Origin: CAVQCJ01 sp963849365
GTDB taxonomy: Bacteria; Actinomycetota; Actinomycetes; Prado026
Reading direction: 5' to 3'
DNA: 64,000 nucleotides
NCBI GenBank assembly: GCA_963849365.1
Contig: CAWKHA010000004.1
Location: 186,001 to 250,000 of the forward strand
Every line of letters starts with the position of its first letter. The first letter of the stretch is position 1. Of this stretch, positions 38,141 to 46,759 are shown in pieces. Below the pieces are notes generated by a model that saw nothing but the letters and a program-made list of their open reading frames with translations, was not told the origin of the DNA and did no database searches. The translations under genes were made by a program, and so were the position numbers.

Positions 38141-38542
38141 GTGGTCACCACCGAGCTGCGCGTCGCGACCGGCGACCGGCTCGTCACCGACCTCACCGCC
38201 GCCGTCACCGACTTCTGCGGCGGCCGCGGGGACGGTCTGCTCAACGTCTTCGTCCCGCACGCGACGGCCGGCCTGGCGATCATCGAGACCGGGAGCGGGA
38301 CCGAGCAGGACCTGTCCGACCTCGTCGACGGCCTGCTGCCCGCCGAGGACCGGTACCGGCACCGGCACGGCACCCGCGGCCACGGCCGCGACCACGTCCT
38401 GCCTGCGCTCGTCTCGCCGTCCGTGACCGTGCCGGTCGTAGCCGGCCGACCCGCGCTCGGCACGTGGCAGAGCGTCGTCCTCGTCGACAGCAACGTAGAC
38501 AACCCCGTGCGTCAGGTCAGGCTCAGCTTCCTCGCCGGCTGA
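38141..38542 (+). CDS. YjbQ/UPF0047-family protein
   Basis: A 133-residue protein of the YjbQ family with FVPHATAGLAIIETGSGTEQ, YRHRHGTRGHGRDHVLPALV and GTWQSVVLVDSN, the conserved His-rich patch being the likely active or metal site. Members have shown weak thiamin-phosphate synthase activity, but the physiological role is uncertain. AGGA lies before GTG 38141. It is between the MerR-type gene and the secreted propeller. Confidence 0.88.
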   Translation: MVTTELRVATGDRLVTDLTAAVTDFCGGRGDGLLNVFVPHATAGLAIIETGSGTEQDLSDLVDGLLPAEDRYRHRHGTRGHGRDHVLPALVSPSVTVPVVAGRPALGTWQSVVLVDSNVDNPVRQVRLSFLAG

Positions 38543-38569
38543 CTGGCGCAGTGGGCTAGGAGGAATGCG

Positions 38570-40009
38570 ATGAGAACCTCGGCCGTGACCAGGCTCGCCA
38601 CCGTGGGCGTCGGTATCGCCGTCACCGTGCTCACCGCGACCGCCGGATCATCGGACGCCGCGCCGAACACGGACTGGGCCGGCTACGAGCACGGACCGGC
38701 GCACAGCTCGGCCGCCTTCAACGACACCGCCATCACGCCGGCGAAAGTCCCGTCGCTGCACGTCGCGTGGAGCTTCAAGGCCGGGCCGCCCACCCAGGCC
38801 GGCGCACCGGGTCCGCGCTTCGACGCCAGCCCGACCGTCGTCGGCGGCCACGTCTACATCGGTTCCCGCACCGGGATCTTCTACAACCTGAACGTGGCCA
38901 CCGGAGCCGTCGTCTGGAAGAAGCAGCTGGACTTCGGCAGCGCCACCGTCTGTTCCGCCAAGGGCATCACCGGCACGGCGACCGTGGCCGCCGACCCGGT
39001 CACCGGCACCCTGACCGTGTACGCCGCCGGGTCGCACTACCTCTACGCGCTGAACGCCGCGACCGGCGCGCAGGTGTGGAAGGTCGCCATCGGGCCGGCC
39101 ACAGCCGACGGCGAGGCGCGCTGGTACAACTGGTCGTCCCCGACCGTGGTCGGCGGGAAGATCTACATGGGCCTGGCCGCGGCGTGCGACGCGAACAAGA
39201 TCCGCGGCGGTGTCGTGCAGGTCGACCAGCACACCGGCGTGAAGAACCACACGTACTACGCCGTCCCAGCCGGCAAGGTGGGGCCGAGCGTGTGGAGCAG
39301 CATGGCCGGCGACGGCACCTCGGTGTGGGTCACGACCGGTAACCCCGACCCGAGCGCCGGGCAGGTCTACGACGCCTTCTCCATCGTGCGGCTGTCCGCG
39401 TCCACGCTCGCGAAACAGGAGAAGTGGACCGTGCCGACGCCGATCACCGAGGACCTCGACTTCGGCAGCTCCCCGACGTTCTTCACCGCGACCATCGGCG
39501 GCACCGCCACGAACATGATCGGCGCGTGCAACAAGAACGGCATCTACTACGTGTGGCGGCGGGCGAACCTGGCGGCCGGACCCGTGTGGCAGCGACAGGT
39601 CGGGCAGACCGGCGGGACCGGGAACGGAGCATGCATCACCTCGGCCGCGTACGACGGTCCCGGCGCCACGCTGTTCGTCGCCGCGAACCAGACGACGATC
39701 GGCGGCAACGCCGCGCAGGGCTCGGTCCGGGCTCTGAACCCGGCGACCGGAGCGGTCCTCTGGGAACGGCCGCTGGGCTGCCTGCCGAACGGCTCGCCGA
39801 CGCTGAACGCGACGACCCACGTGCTCGCCGTGCCCTTGTACGGATGCGTGGGCACGGCGAAGCCGGGTGTGGCGCTGTTCAGCTCGCAGACGGGTGCGCC
39901 GCTGCGGACGATCGTCTCCGCAGGCAGCGTTTTCTCGCAGCCGGTGTTCGCGGCCGGCAAGCTCTTCGTCGCCGACGAGTCGGGAGTGCTCACCGTCTAC
40001 GGCCCCTGA
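38570..40009 (+). CDS. Secreted PQQ-type beta-propeller protein
   Basis: A 479-residue protein with a signal peptide (MRTSAVTRLATVGVGIAVTV, cleavage near SSDAAP at about 30) and tryptophan-docking propeller repeats: NLNVATGAVVWKKQL, ALNAATGAQVWKVAI, ALNPATGAVLWERPLG. This is the PQQ-binding-like repeat fold. The PQQ- and Ca2+-ligands of true quinoprotein dehydrogenases cannot be picked out, so it is more likely a binding protein or scaffold outside the cell. It has the best ribosome site of the region (AGGAGG, seven bases before ATG 38570). No PQQ-synthesis gene is in the window. Confidence 0.82.
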   Translation: MRTSAVTRLATVGVGIAVTVLTATAGSSDAAPNTDWAGYEHGPAHSSAAFNDTAITPAKVPSLHVAWSFKAGPPTQAGAPGPRFDASPTVVGGHVYIGSRTGIFYNLNVATGAVVWKKQLDFGSATVCSAKGITGTATVAADPVTGTLTVYAAGSHYLYALNAATGAQVWKVAIGPATADGEARWYNWSSPTVVGGKIYMGLAAACDANKIRGGVVQVDQHTGVKNHTYYAVPAGKVGPSVWSSMAGDGTSVWVTTGNPDPSAGQVYDAFSIVRLSASTLAKQEKWTVPTPITEDLDFGSSPTFFTATIGGTATNMIGACNKNGIYYVWRRANLAAGPVWQRQVGQTGGTGNGACITSAAYDGPGATLFVAANQTTIGGNAAQGSVRALNPATGAVLWERPLGCLPNGSPTLNATTHVLAVPLYGCVGTAKPGVALFSSQTGAPLRTIVSAGSVFSQPVFAAGKLFVADESGVLTVYGP

Positions 40010-40133
40010 CGCCCGATCTGGTGATGAAAGAGCGATGTGGTCCGCGTGGCGGCGCGTGAAACGGCATCCGACCAGCGCGGTCCCCATGTGGTCACCCCTG
40101 GGTCACAGCAGGCCTGTCCCTCGAAGGTCGCGG

Positions 40134-41318
40134 TCAGCGGCCGATGATCGACCGGTCGGCGGCCACCGCCAGCGCGGTCAGCGCCAGCGCCGCCGCACCC
40201 TCCAGCATCGTCCGGTCACCCGCCGGCGTGACACAGTGCGCGGCGAACTCGTGCTGGTGGTTGACCGCCGGCCACGAGTGCACGGCGAGGTCCGCGTGCA
40301 CGGCCGGCACCAGTTGGCTGACGTTGCCGAAGTCGGTCGACCCGCCCATGTCCTCGCCTTTGGGGTCCGGCGTGAACGGACGACCGATCGCGGCACACGC
40401 CGCCCCGAACGCGGCGACCAGACCCGGATGCGGTTCGACCGGGTCGTACATGTGGCCGACGCGCGTGATCTCCACTGTGGTCCCGGTCGCCCGCGCCGCG
40501 CCCTCGAGGCAGGCCCGCACCCGGTCCCGCAAGTCGGCGAGACCGGCCGCATCCACCGCACGCAGGTAGTACGAGGCGGCGGCCCGCTCGGGCACGACGT
40601 TGGGGGCGTCGCCGCCGTCGGTGATGACCCCGTGCACCTGCTGCCACGGCGCGAGGTGCTGGCGCAGCATCGCCAGGGCGGTGTACCCGGCCACGACGCC
40701 GTCGAGCGCGTTGCGCCCGAGCTGGGGCGCGAAGCTGGCGTGCGAGGCGTGCCCGGTGTACACGACGTCCCACTCCTCGATCGCCAGGCCGCGCGCGGCG
40801 TGCACGTCGAACGGGGAGGGGTGCACCATCATCGCGAAGTCGACGCCGTCGAGCGCGCCCGCGCCGATCAGGTCGACCTTGCCGCCGCCGCTCTCCTCGG
40901 CCGGTGTCCCGAGGACGGTGACCCGCAGCCCGGCCTCATCGGCGACCGCGGCGAGGGCGAGCCCGGCGCCGACCGCCGACGCCGCGATGATGTTGTGCCC
41001 GCAGGCGTGCCCGACACCGGGCAGCGCGTCGTACTCCGCGCACACCACGACGTGCGGACCGGTAGCGCCGGTGCGCGCCGCGAACGCCGTCGGCAGGCCG
41101 TAGGCGCCCCGCTCGACGCTCAGCCCGCCCGCCTCGAGCAGGTCGGCGCACCGGCCCGCCGCGCGGACCTCGTGGTACGCCAGCTCCGGGTCGGCGGCGA
41201 TGGCGTGCGACAGCCCGACGAGTTCGTCGGCGACCGACTCGAGGCGGGCGCGGGCCGCCTGGGCGAGCGGCGTGCTGAACAGGGCGGGGTCGACGGTGCA
41301 CTCGGCTGGGCGGGTCAC
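40134..41318 (-). CDS. M20-family amidohydrolase/metallopeptidase
   Basis: A 394-residue M20 enzyme of the AbgB/ACY1L2-like group: CAEYDALPGVGHACGHNIIA carries metal ligands, GTPAEESGGGK the general base and metal-ligand glutamates, followed by HASHASFAPQLGRNALDGVV (lid domain) and a C-terminal His in NHQHEFAAHCVTPAG. Such enzymes hydrolyse N-acyl amino acids or small peptides in the cytoplasm. GTG 41318 is chosen since it lies 7 bases after the stop of the CDF gene. The substrate cannot be told. Confidence 0.88.
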   Translation of the reverse strand: MTRPAECTVDPALFSTPLAQAARARLESVADELVGLSHAIAADPELAYHEVRAAGRCADLLEAGGLSVERGAYGLPTAFAARTGATGPHVVVCAEYDALPGVGHACGHNIIAASAVGAGLALAAVADEAGLRVTVLGTPAEESGGGKVDLIGAGALDGVDFAMMVHPSPFDVHAARGLAIEEWDVVYTGHASHASFAPQLGRNALDGVVAGYTALAMLRQHLAPWQQVHGVITDGGDAPNVVPERAAASYYLRAVDAAGLADLRDRVRACLEGAARATGTTVEITRVGHMYDPVEPHPGLVAAFGAACAAIGRPFTPDPKGEDMGGSTDFGNVSQLVPAVHADLAVHSWPAVNHQHEFAAHCVTPAGDRTMLEGAAALALTALAVAADRSIIGR

Positions 41319-41325
41319 CGGGGGA

Positions 41326-42261
41326 TCATGCCCCACTCGCGGGCACGTCCGCGCCACGGTCGATGTCAGGCTCGAGGTAGATGCGCGTGGCCGTCGGCAC
41401 GGCGGCCCGTACCCGCAGCTCGGCGGCGTCGATCGCCCGCGCGACGGCCGACGCCGTGTCGTCGTGGGCGACCGCGACCTTGGCGCCGACGAGGATCTCG
41501 TCCGGTCCCAGGTGCAGGGTGCGCAGGTGGATGACCCGCAGCACCTCGGGGGTGGCCTCCAGAGCTGCGCGGATGGCGGCGACCTCGTCGGGCAGCGCGG
41601 CCTCGCCGATGAGCAGGCTGTTCATCTCCTGCGCCAGGAAGATCGCGATGAGCACGAGGAGCACGCCGATCGACAGCGAGCCGAGACCGTCCCAGCGCCC
41701 GTTGCCGGTGAGGGCCGCGAGGCTGACCCCGACCAGGGCGAGCAGCAGGCCGACCAGCGCTCCGGTGTCCTCGAGCAGCACGACGGGCAGCTCGGGTGAC
41801 TTCGCGTGCCGGACGAAGGACAGCCACGGGCGCCCGGCGCGCACGTGGTTCGACTCCTTGACCGCCGTGCGCAGCGAGAACGACTCCAGCGCGATCGACA
41901 CCAGCAGCACCCCGATGGCCCACTGGGGCGAGGTGAGCGGCTCCGGGTTGAGGATCTTGTGCACGCCCTCGTACACCGCGAACAGGCCGCCGACGGAGAA
42001 CAGCACGATGGAGACGACGAACGCGTAGATGTAGCGCGTGCGTCCGTAGCCGAACGGGTGCTCCTCGTCCGGCTCGCGGTGCGAGCGGTGCCCGCCGACG
42101 AGCAGCAACACCTGGTTGCCGGAGTCGGCCAGCGAGTGCACACCCTCGGCGGCCATCGACGACGAGCCGGTGAAGGCGAAGGCCACGAACTTGGACGCGG
42201 CGATGCCGAGGTTGGCGGCGAGCGCAGCGACGATGGCCCGGGTCCCACCCGACGCGCTCAT
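41326..42261 (-). CDS. Cation diffusion facilitator (CDF) transporter
   Basis: A 311-residue protein with about six helices and the CDF signature MAAEGVHSLADSGNQVLLLV (HSLAD at 42-46) plus the second metal-site helix LLEDTGALVGLLLALVGVSL, and a cytoplasmic C-terminal domain (AIRAALEATPEVLRVIHLRT, LGPDEILVGAKVAVAHDD). CDF proteins export Zn2+, Fe2+ or Mn2+ against protons; LLEDTG instead of the Zn-type HxxxD leaves the metal open. Its ATG overlaps the stop of the SIS gene (ATGA, 42258-42261). Confidence 0.9.
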   Translation of the reverse strand: MSASGGTRAIVAALAANLGIAASKFVAFAFTGSSSMAAEGVHSLADSGNQVLLLVGGHRSHREPDEEHPFGYGRTRYIYAFVVSIVLFSVGGLFAVYEGVHKILNPEPLTSPQWAIGVLLVSIALESFSLRTAVKESNHVRAGRPWLSFVRHAKSPELPVVLLEDTGALVGLLLALVGVSLAALTGNGRWDGLGSLSIGVLLVLIAIFLAQEMNSLLIGEAALPDEVAAIRAALEATPEVLRVIHLRTLHLGPDEILVGAKVAVAHDDTASAVARAIDAAELRVRAAVPTATRIYLEPDIDRGADVPASGA

Positions 42262-43409
42262 CGCATCCGTTCTTTGAGGTCGGCCACGTGCGGCGACGTA
42301 GCCGGGTCCAGGCCGAGCCCGAGCGCCAGGTAGACCGAGGCGAAGTCGGTCAGCGCGACCAGACCGGCGAGGCGGGCCAGGTCGGGGCCGGGCTCGGCCC
42401 GCAGCTCGGTCACGCGCACACCGCCTCCGGTCGCGGTGTCCCGCACCACGTCGGCGACGCGGGCGACGTCCACGTCCTGGTGCTCCTCGTCGTCGCGCAG
42501 CAGCAGCAGTCGCAGGGTCGTCGGGCCGTTCGCGCCGACCGCGTCGTTGAAGATGTCGTCGACGAACAGGTCTTCGTTGCTGCGCACGAACGGCCCGTCG
42601 AAGGTGGCGACGACCTCGGCGGCGGCGTCGGGCAGGATGCCGGAGACCGCCGGGTGGCGGGCGTTGCGGGCCAGCTGGGCGGCCGCCCGCCGGGCGACCA
42701 CGCCGGCCAGGTCGCCGGCGCCGAGCACCATCGGCACCGAGCCGGCCAGGTCCAGGGCAAGTGCCTTGGCCGGGTTGACGAAGGACTCCGACGCCGGTCG
42801 CGCCTTCTCCGCGACGGTGTCCAGCGCGTCGGCCGTGGCTGCCAGCATGGCGGCCTCGCCGGGGACGAGGCCCAACGCGTCCGCGGCCACGAGGACCGGT
42901 ACGGCCAACGCCCACAGGCTGGTCCGTGACGAGCGCTGCGAGGCGGGGACCGGCACGTGCACGCCACGAGCCCGGGCGCAGACCTCGGCCAGCGGGGAGC
43001 CCTCGCGTCCGACCGTGAGGAGGCGGCAGCCGCGCCTGGCCGCCTCGGCGGCCACGGCGAGCGGGCCGTGCGCGCGACCGGACACCGACACGGCGACGAC
43101 CAGGTCGAGCGGGCTGGCCCAGCCCGGCAACGTGGTGGAGTGCACCGGGAACACCGGCACCGGGCTGCCGGGACCGGCGAGTGCGGCGAGCAGGTCGCCG
43201 ACGACGGCCGACCCGCCGAGGGCGGAGACGACGACCGCGCGCGGCCGGCCGTCGGCCGCGACCCCCGGCGCCCCGGCCTCGACCGCGAGCCGGTGCGCCG
43301 AGCGGACCTGCGCGCCCGCGCCGGCCAGGGCCAGCAGGGTCTGGTGCCGGTCGGCCGCCTCGAGGCGGCCGGGATCGTCGAGGAGCTCTTCGTCGACGGT
43401 CCGGCTCAC
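42258..43409 (-). CDS. SIS-domain sugar isomerase-like protein
   Basis: A 383-residue protein with two SIS domains of the bifunctional phosphoglucose/phosphomannose isomerase type (VVVSALGGSAVVGDLLAALA, LVVAVSVSGRAHGPLAVAAE, AAQLARNARHPAVSGILPDA, AEVVATFDGPF). In actinobacteria this gene sits between manA or a CDF gene and the Trm112-like and manB genes, which fits conversion of fructose-6-phosphate into mannose-6-phosphate. The catalytic residues cannot be confirmed by eye, so activity is inferred. It lies 14 bases after the Trm112-like stop. Confidence 0.82.
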   Translation of the reverse strand: MSRTVDEELLDDPGRLEAADRHQTLLALAGAGAQVRSAHRLAVEAGAPGVAADGRPRAVVVSALGGSAVVGDLLAALAGPGSPVPVFPVHSTTLPGWASPLDLVVAVSVSGRAHGPLAVAAEAARRGCRLLTVGREGSPLAEVCARARGVHVPVPASQRSSRTSLWALAVPVLVAADALGLVPGEAAMLAATADALDTVAEKARPASESFVNPAKALALDLAGSVPMVLGAGDLAGVVARRAAAQLARNARHPAVSGILPDAAAEVVATFDGPFVRSNEDLFVDDIFNDAVGANGPTTLRLLLLRDDEEHQDVDVARVADVVRDTATGGGVRVTELRAEPGPDLARLAGLVALTDFASVYLALGLGLDPATSPHVADLKERMR

Positions 43410-43423
43410 CCCAGCCCCCGCCG

Positions 43424-43612
43424 TCAGAGCTCGGCGCCGATGCCCTGCGGGCCCGGCGTGGCCTCGTCCAGCAGCATCACCGGGATGCCGTCACGGACCG
43501 GGAAGCTGGTGCGGCAGCGGGTGCAGACGAGAGCGTCCTGCGCCGGCTCGACCGGTGCGTGGTGCTCGCACGGGCAGGCCAGGATCTCCAGCAACAGCGG
43601 GTCGAGGTCCAT
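43424..43612 (-). CDS. Trm112-family small zinc protein
   Basis: A 62-residue protein with a CxC...CxxC zinc site (ILACPCEHHAPV, then LVCTRCRTSFPVRDGIPVML). Trm112-like proteins stabilise methyltransferases in eukaryotes and archaea; bacterial members are of unknown role. Its ATG overlaps the TGA of manB by one base (TGATG). Located between manB and the SIS gene as in other actinobacteria. Confidence 0.9.
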   Translation of the reverse strand: MDLDPLLLEILACPCEHHAPVEPAQDALVCTRCRTSFPVRDGIPVMLLDEATPGPQGIGAEL

Positions 43613-45009
43613 CAGCTCCCCTCCCTGACCACGGCCAGGACGCGGTCCCGCACAGACTCGACAGTGGCACCGTCGACAGCCTCGACGTTGAGGCGCAGCA
43701 ACGGCTCGGTGTTCGAGGCCCGCAGGTTGAACCACCAGTCGTCGGCGTCGACGGTGAGGCCGTCGAGATGGTCGACGCGGACACCCGGCTCGTGCGCGAA
43801 GGCCGCCTCCACCGCGCGCATGCGCCCCGGCGGGTCGCCGACGGTCGAGTTGATCTCGCCGGAGACGGCATACCGGTCGTACGGGGCGAGCAGGCTCGAC
43901 AGCGTCGTGCCCGCCGGCGTCGCGCCCAGCGCGGCGAGCACGTGCAGCGCCGCGAGCATGCCGGAGTCGGCCCGCCAGAAGTCCCGGAAGTAGAAGTGGC
44001 CGGAGTGCTCGCCGCCGAACACGGCCCCGGTCTCGGCCATGACCTGCTTGATGAAGGAGTGGCCGACCCGCGTGCGCACCGGCGTGCCGCCGTTCTCGCG
44101 CACCGCCTCCGCCACGGCCCTGGACGTGATCAGGTTGTGGATGATCGTGCCGCCCGGGTCCTGGGCGAGCTCGCGGACCGCGATCAGCGCGGTCAGCGTC
44201 GAAGGCGTGACGATCTCCCCGCGCTCGTCGACCACGAAGCACCGGTCGGCGTCCCCGTCGAACGCGAGCCCGAGGTCGGCCCGCTCGGCGAGCACCCTCG
44301 CCTGCAGGTCGCGCAGGTTCTCCGGGTCGATCGGGTTGGCCTCGTGGTTGGGGAACGTGCCGTCCAGCTCGAAGTACAGCGGGACGACGGTCAGCGGCAG
44401 GCCGGCGAGGACGACCGGCGCCGTGTGCCCGCCCATCCCGTTGCCGGCGTCGACGACGACGCGCAGCGGGCGGCTCCCGGAAAGGTCGACCAGGCTCTTG
44501 AGGAAGTCGGCGTACTCGGGCAGCAGGTCGCGGGTGGACACCGTGCCGGCCGGGCCGTCGTACCCGGGGACGCCCTCGGCGAGCATGCGCTTGATGTCCG
44601 CCAGGCCGGTCTCCAGCCCCACCGGCGCGGCCCCCGCGCGGCACAGCTTGATCCCGTTGTACTGCGCCGGGTTGTGGCTCGCGGTGAACATGGCGCCCGG
44701 CGCGTCCAGGTAGCCGGAGGCGAAGTACAGCGCGTCGGTGGAGACCAGGCCGACCTGCACCACGTCGGCGCCCTGGCCGGTCGCGCCGGCGGTGAACGCC
44801 GAAACCAGCGGGGTGCTGCTGGGCCGCATGTCGTGGCCGACCACGACGGTCCCCGGCGGTGCGTCGCCGGCGCGGACGAGCCGGACGAAGGCCGCGCCGA
44901 CATCGTGCGCCAGGGCTTCGTCGAGCTGGTCGGGATAGACACCGCGGACGTCGTACGCCTTGACGATCTGGTCGAGAGCGGCGGGGTCCCGCTGAGTGAC
45001 GTCCGGCAT
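43612..45009 (-). CDS. manB: Phosphomannomutase/phosphoglucomutase
   Basis: A 465-residue alpha-D-phosphohexomutase. The phosphoserine loop is MFTASHNPAQYNG (Ser111), the metal loop LAFDGDADRCFVVDERGEI (about 254-272), the sugar loop GGEHSGHFYFRDFW, and the phosphate-binding RASNTEPLLRLNVEA near the end. It interconverts mannose-6- and mannose-1-phosphate for GDP-mannose and wall glycan synthesis, matching mycobacterial pmmA at the same syntenic place. The guanylyltransferase for the next step is at 58888-59979. Confidence 0.95.
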   Translation of the reverse strand: MPDVTQRDPAALDQIVKAYDVRGVYPDQLDEALAHDVGAAFVRLVRAGDAPPGTVVVGHDMRPSSTPLVSAFTAGATGQGADVVQVGLVSTDALYFASGYLDAPGAMFTASHNPAQYNGIKLCRAGAAPVGLETGLADIKRMLAEGVPGYDGPAGTVSTRDLLPEYADFLKSLVDLSGSRPLRVVVDAGNGMGGHTAPVVLAGLPLTVVPLYFELDGTFPNHEANPIDPENLRDLQARVLAERADLGLAFDGDADRCFVVDERGEIVTPSTLTALIAVRELAQDPGGTIIHNLITSRAVAEAVRENGGTPVRTRVGHSFIKQVMAETGAVFGGEHSGHFYFRDFWRADSGMLAALHVLAALGATPAGTTLSSLLAPYDRYAVSGEINSTVGDPPGRMRAVEAAFAHEPGVRVDHLDGLTVDADDWWFNLRASNTEPLLRLNVEAVDGATVESVRDRVLAVVREGS

Positions 45010-45032
45010 GCGCCGAGCCTATCGGCCGGCTG

Positions 45033-45635
45033 CTAGCGCACCTTCCGGGTCCGCTCCAGCACGGTCGCGCGGTCCAGCGGGCCGTCCGGGCCGACCCAGC
45101 TGCGGTGCTCGCAGGCGTGACAGCTGGTGAACCGCACCGGGGTCCCGTCGGTGAGCATCAGCGCGAGGCTGGTGATGCGTGTGGTCCCGCAGACGTCGCA
45201 GGTCTCACCGGTCCGGGCGCCGGGCTGGGTGAGCGAGCCGAGCGCGACCGGGACGACTGCGCGTGCGGAACGACCGCGGCGTCGGGTGGACTTTCGCGCC
45301 GGCGCCGGCAACGCGATGACCTCGGCGACCGTCTCGACCGGAAGGACGACGACGCGCGCTGCCCGTCGCGGCGTGGTCGAGGCAGCTCTGGTCGCCTTGG
45401 TCGCGGTGGGCGCCTTGGTCGCGGTGGGTGCCTTGCGTGCCTGAGCCGCCTTCGTCTTCTTGGTCGTCCCGGCCCCCTTGGTCGTCCCGGCCGGCTCGGT
45501 CGCCTCGACCGGCTTCGCTGCCTTGACCGCCTTGGCGCTACCGGCCTGCTTGGCCGGCGCCGCGGGCGCCGCGGGCGTCGCGGTCGCCCGGGTGGCGCGC
45601 TTCGGTGCTGCGGCGGGGGTGCTGCTCCTGGGCAT
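45033..45635 (-). CDS. Ala/Lys/Thr-rich protein with C-terminal zinc ribbon
   Basis: A 200-residue protein. Residues 1-95 are built of Ala, Lys, Thr and Pro with short repeats (KAPTATKAPTATKATRA), much like histone H1-type or nucleoid-protein tails. Residues 140-195 form a zinc ribbon with CDVC (146-149) and CHAC (172-175), separated by a beta-hairpin-like TRITSLALMLTDGTPVRFTS. GGAG lies eight bases before ATG 45635. I do not recognise the combination as a named family. DNA or RNA binding is plausible but inferred. Confidence 0.78.
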   Translation of the reverse strand: MPRSSTPAAAPKRATRATATPAAPAAPAKQAGSAKAVKAAKPVEATEPAGTTKGAGTTKKTKAAQARKAPTATKAPTATKATRAASTTPRRAARVVVLPVETVAEVIALPAPARKSTRRRGRSARAVVPVALGSLTQPGARTGETCDVCGTTRITSLALMLTDGTPVRFTSCHACEHRSWVGPDGPLDRATVLERTRKVR

Positions 45636-45760
45636 CGCATGCTCCGAACGGGTGAGGGTGCGCGGATGCAGGGCTCATCGGCAGCACCCCCGTCCGGGCT
45701 TGAGCAACCGGCGATTTCCGCGCAAACCGGACACGGCTCCCGGTGGGCCGTCCGCGCCGG

Positions 45761-46123
45761 TCAGTCCTCGAGCGGACGCAGGACCCGCAGGTGCCCGCGG
45801 CGGCCGGGCTCGGACCCGGCCTGGACCGGCGCCCCACCCACCGGCACCGGCTGGCGGGCCGACTCGCGGACCGCGTCCGCGAGCGCCTCGAGGTCGTCGG
45901 TGTTCGGCACGAGGGAGTCCGGGTCGGGTGCCAGCCTGACCACCTCCCAGCCCCGCGGGGCGGTGAGCCGCTCGCTGTGCGCCAGGCACAGGTCGTAGCA
46001 GTGCGGCTCTGCGTAGGTGGCCAGCGGGCCGAGCACTGCGGTCGACTCGGCGTACACGTAGGTGAGCGTCGCGACGGCGGGCTTGCCGCAGGCGGTCCGC
46101 GAGCAGCGTCGGATGGGGCTCAC
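45761..46123 (-). CDS. DUF3499-family protein
   Basis: A 120-residue protein starting MSPIRRCSRTACGKPAVATL, with four cysteines (C7, C12, C42, C46) likely to bind zinc and the conserved EPHCYDLCLAHSERLTAPRG. This is the DUF3499 family, always found in actinobacteria between manB and whiB. Function unknown. It starts at GTG 46123, divergent from the metallopeptidase-family gene with 120 bases between them. Confidence 0.92.
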   Translation of the reverse strand: MSPIRRCSRTACGKPAVATLTYVYAESTAVLGPLATYAEPHCYDLCLAHSERLTAPRGWEVVRLAPDPDSLVPNTDDLEALADAVRESARQPVPVGGAPVQAGSEPGRRGHLRVLRPLED

Positions 46124-46243
46124 GTCGGCGACGCTACCGGCGCCGGCGCACCGCCCGCCGGATTGGGAGTCCGGGCCGGTCCGTGTCGCGTTCTGGCTTC
46201 ACCTCCGGCTGGGCGGAGCCGGGGGCGGCGTTACGCTCCGCCC

Positions 46244-46729
46244 GTGCGTCGACTGCGCGGACACGGCGACCGGGATGACGCCTCCGGTGCCGTCGGGCCC
46301 GACCGGCACCCGCGTCGCCGGGACCGGCACGGGCGCGGGCTGCGCGGCTCGCTGGCACCGCGCGAGGTACCGCTGGGCCGCTCCCGGGCCGAGGCGTTCG
46401 ACGACCTCGTGCTCGACGCCGTCGAGGAGATCGAGCAGGCGGTGCGCGACGACCCGGCGCTGGTCAACCGGCTGGTGGCGGTCGAGCTGGGGGTCGAGGA
46501 CGTACCGCCCCCGGCAGCGCTGGACGAGGCCGCGGCCGGACGCGAGCTGCCGCTCGCGCGGGTCGACGCCGGAGCACGGGACCGCCCGGCCCGGCTGGTG
46601 GTCTACCGGCGGCCGCTGGAGCTGCGGGCCGCGGACGCTGTCGACCGCGCCCGGCTGGTGCACGAGGTGGTCGTGGAGCAGCTCGCCGACCTGCTGGACG
46701 TGCCGGCGGAGCGTCTGGACCCGGACTGA
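46244..46729 (+). CDS. Metallopeptidase-family (zincin-like) protein, active site degenerate
   Basis: A 161-residue protein of the actinobacterial branch of the zincin-like metallopeptidase family (RHRHGRGLRGSLAPREVPLG-like start, SRAEAFDDLVLDAVEEIEQA, RPARLVVYRRPLELRAAD). The expected HExxH helix reads RLVHEVVVEQLADLL: His and Glu are there but the second His is valine. A working zinc protease is therefore doubtful. GTG 46244 is the start. It converges on the DUF5719 gene, and a shared hairpin covers both stop codons. Confidence 0.8.
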   Translation: MRRLRGHGDRDDASGAVGPDRHPRRRDRHGRGLRGSLAPREVPLGRSRAEAFDDLVLDAVEEIEQAVRDDPALVNRLVAVELGVEDVPPPAALDEAAAGRELPLARVDAGARDRPARLVVYRRPLELRAADAVDRARLVHEVVVEQLADLLDVPAERLDPD

Positions 46730-46759
46730 GCCGGGCGGGCGCGACCGCTCAGTGCCCGG
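46721..46759. terminator. Bidirectional hairpin across two convergent stop codons
   Basis: ACTGAGC (46725-46731) pairs with GCTCAGT (46747-46753), and CCGG (46721-46724) with CCGG (46756-46759), leaving a two-base bulge. The stem includes the stop codons of both the metallopeptidase-family gene (46727-46729) and the DUF5719 gene (46749-46751). No U-tract is present. Confidence 0.55.
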
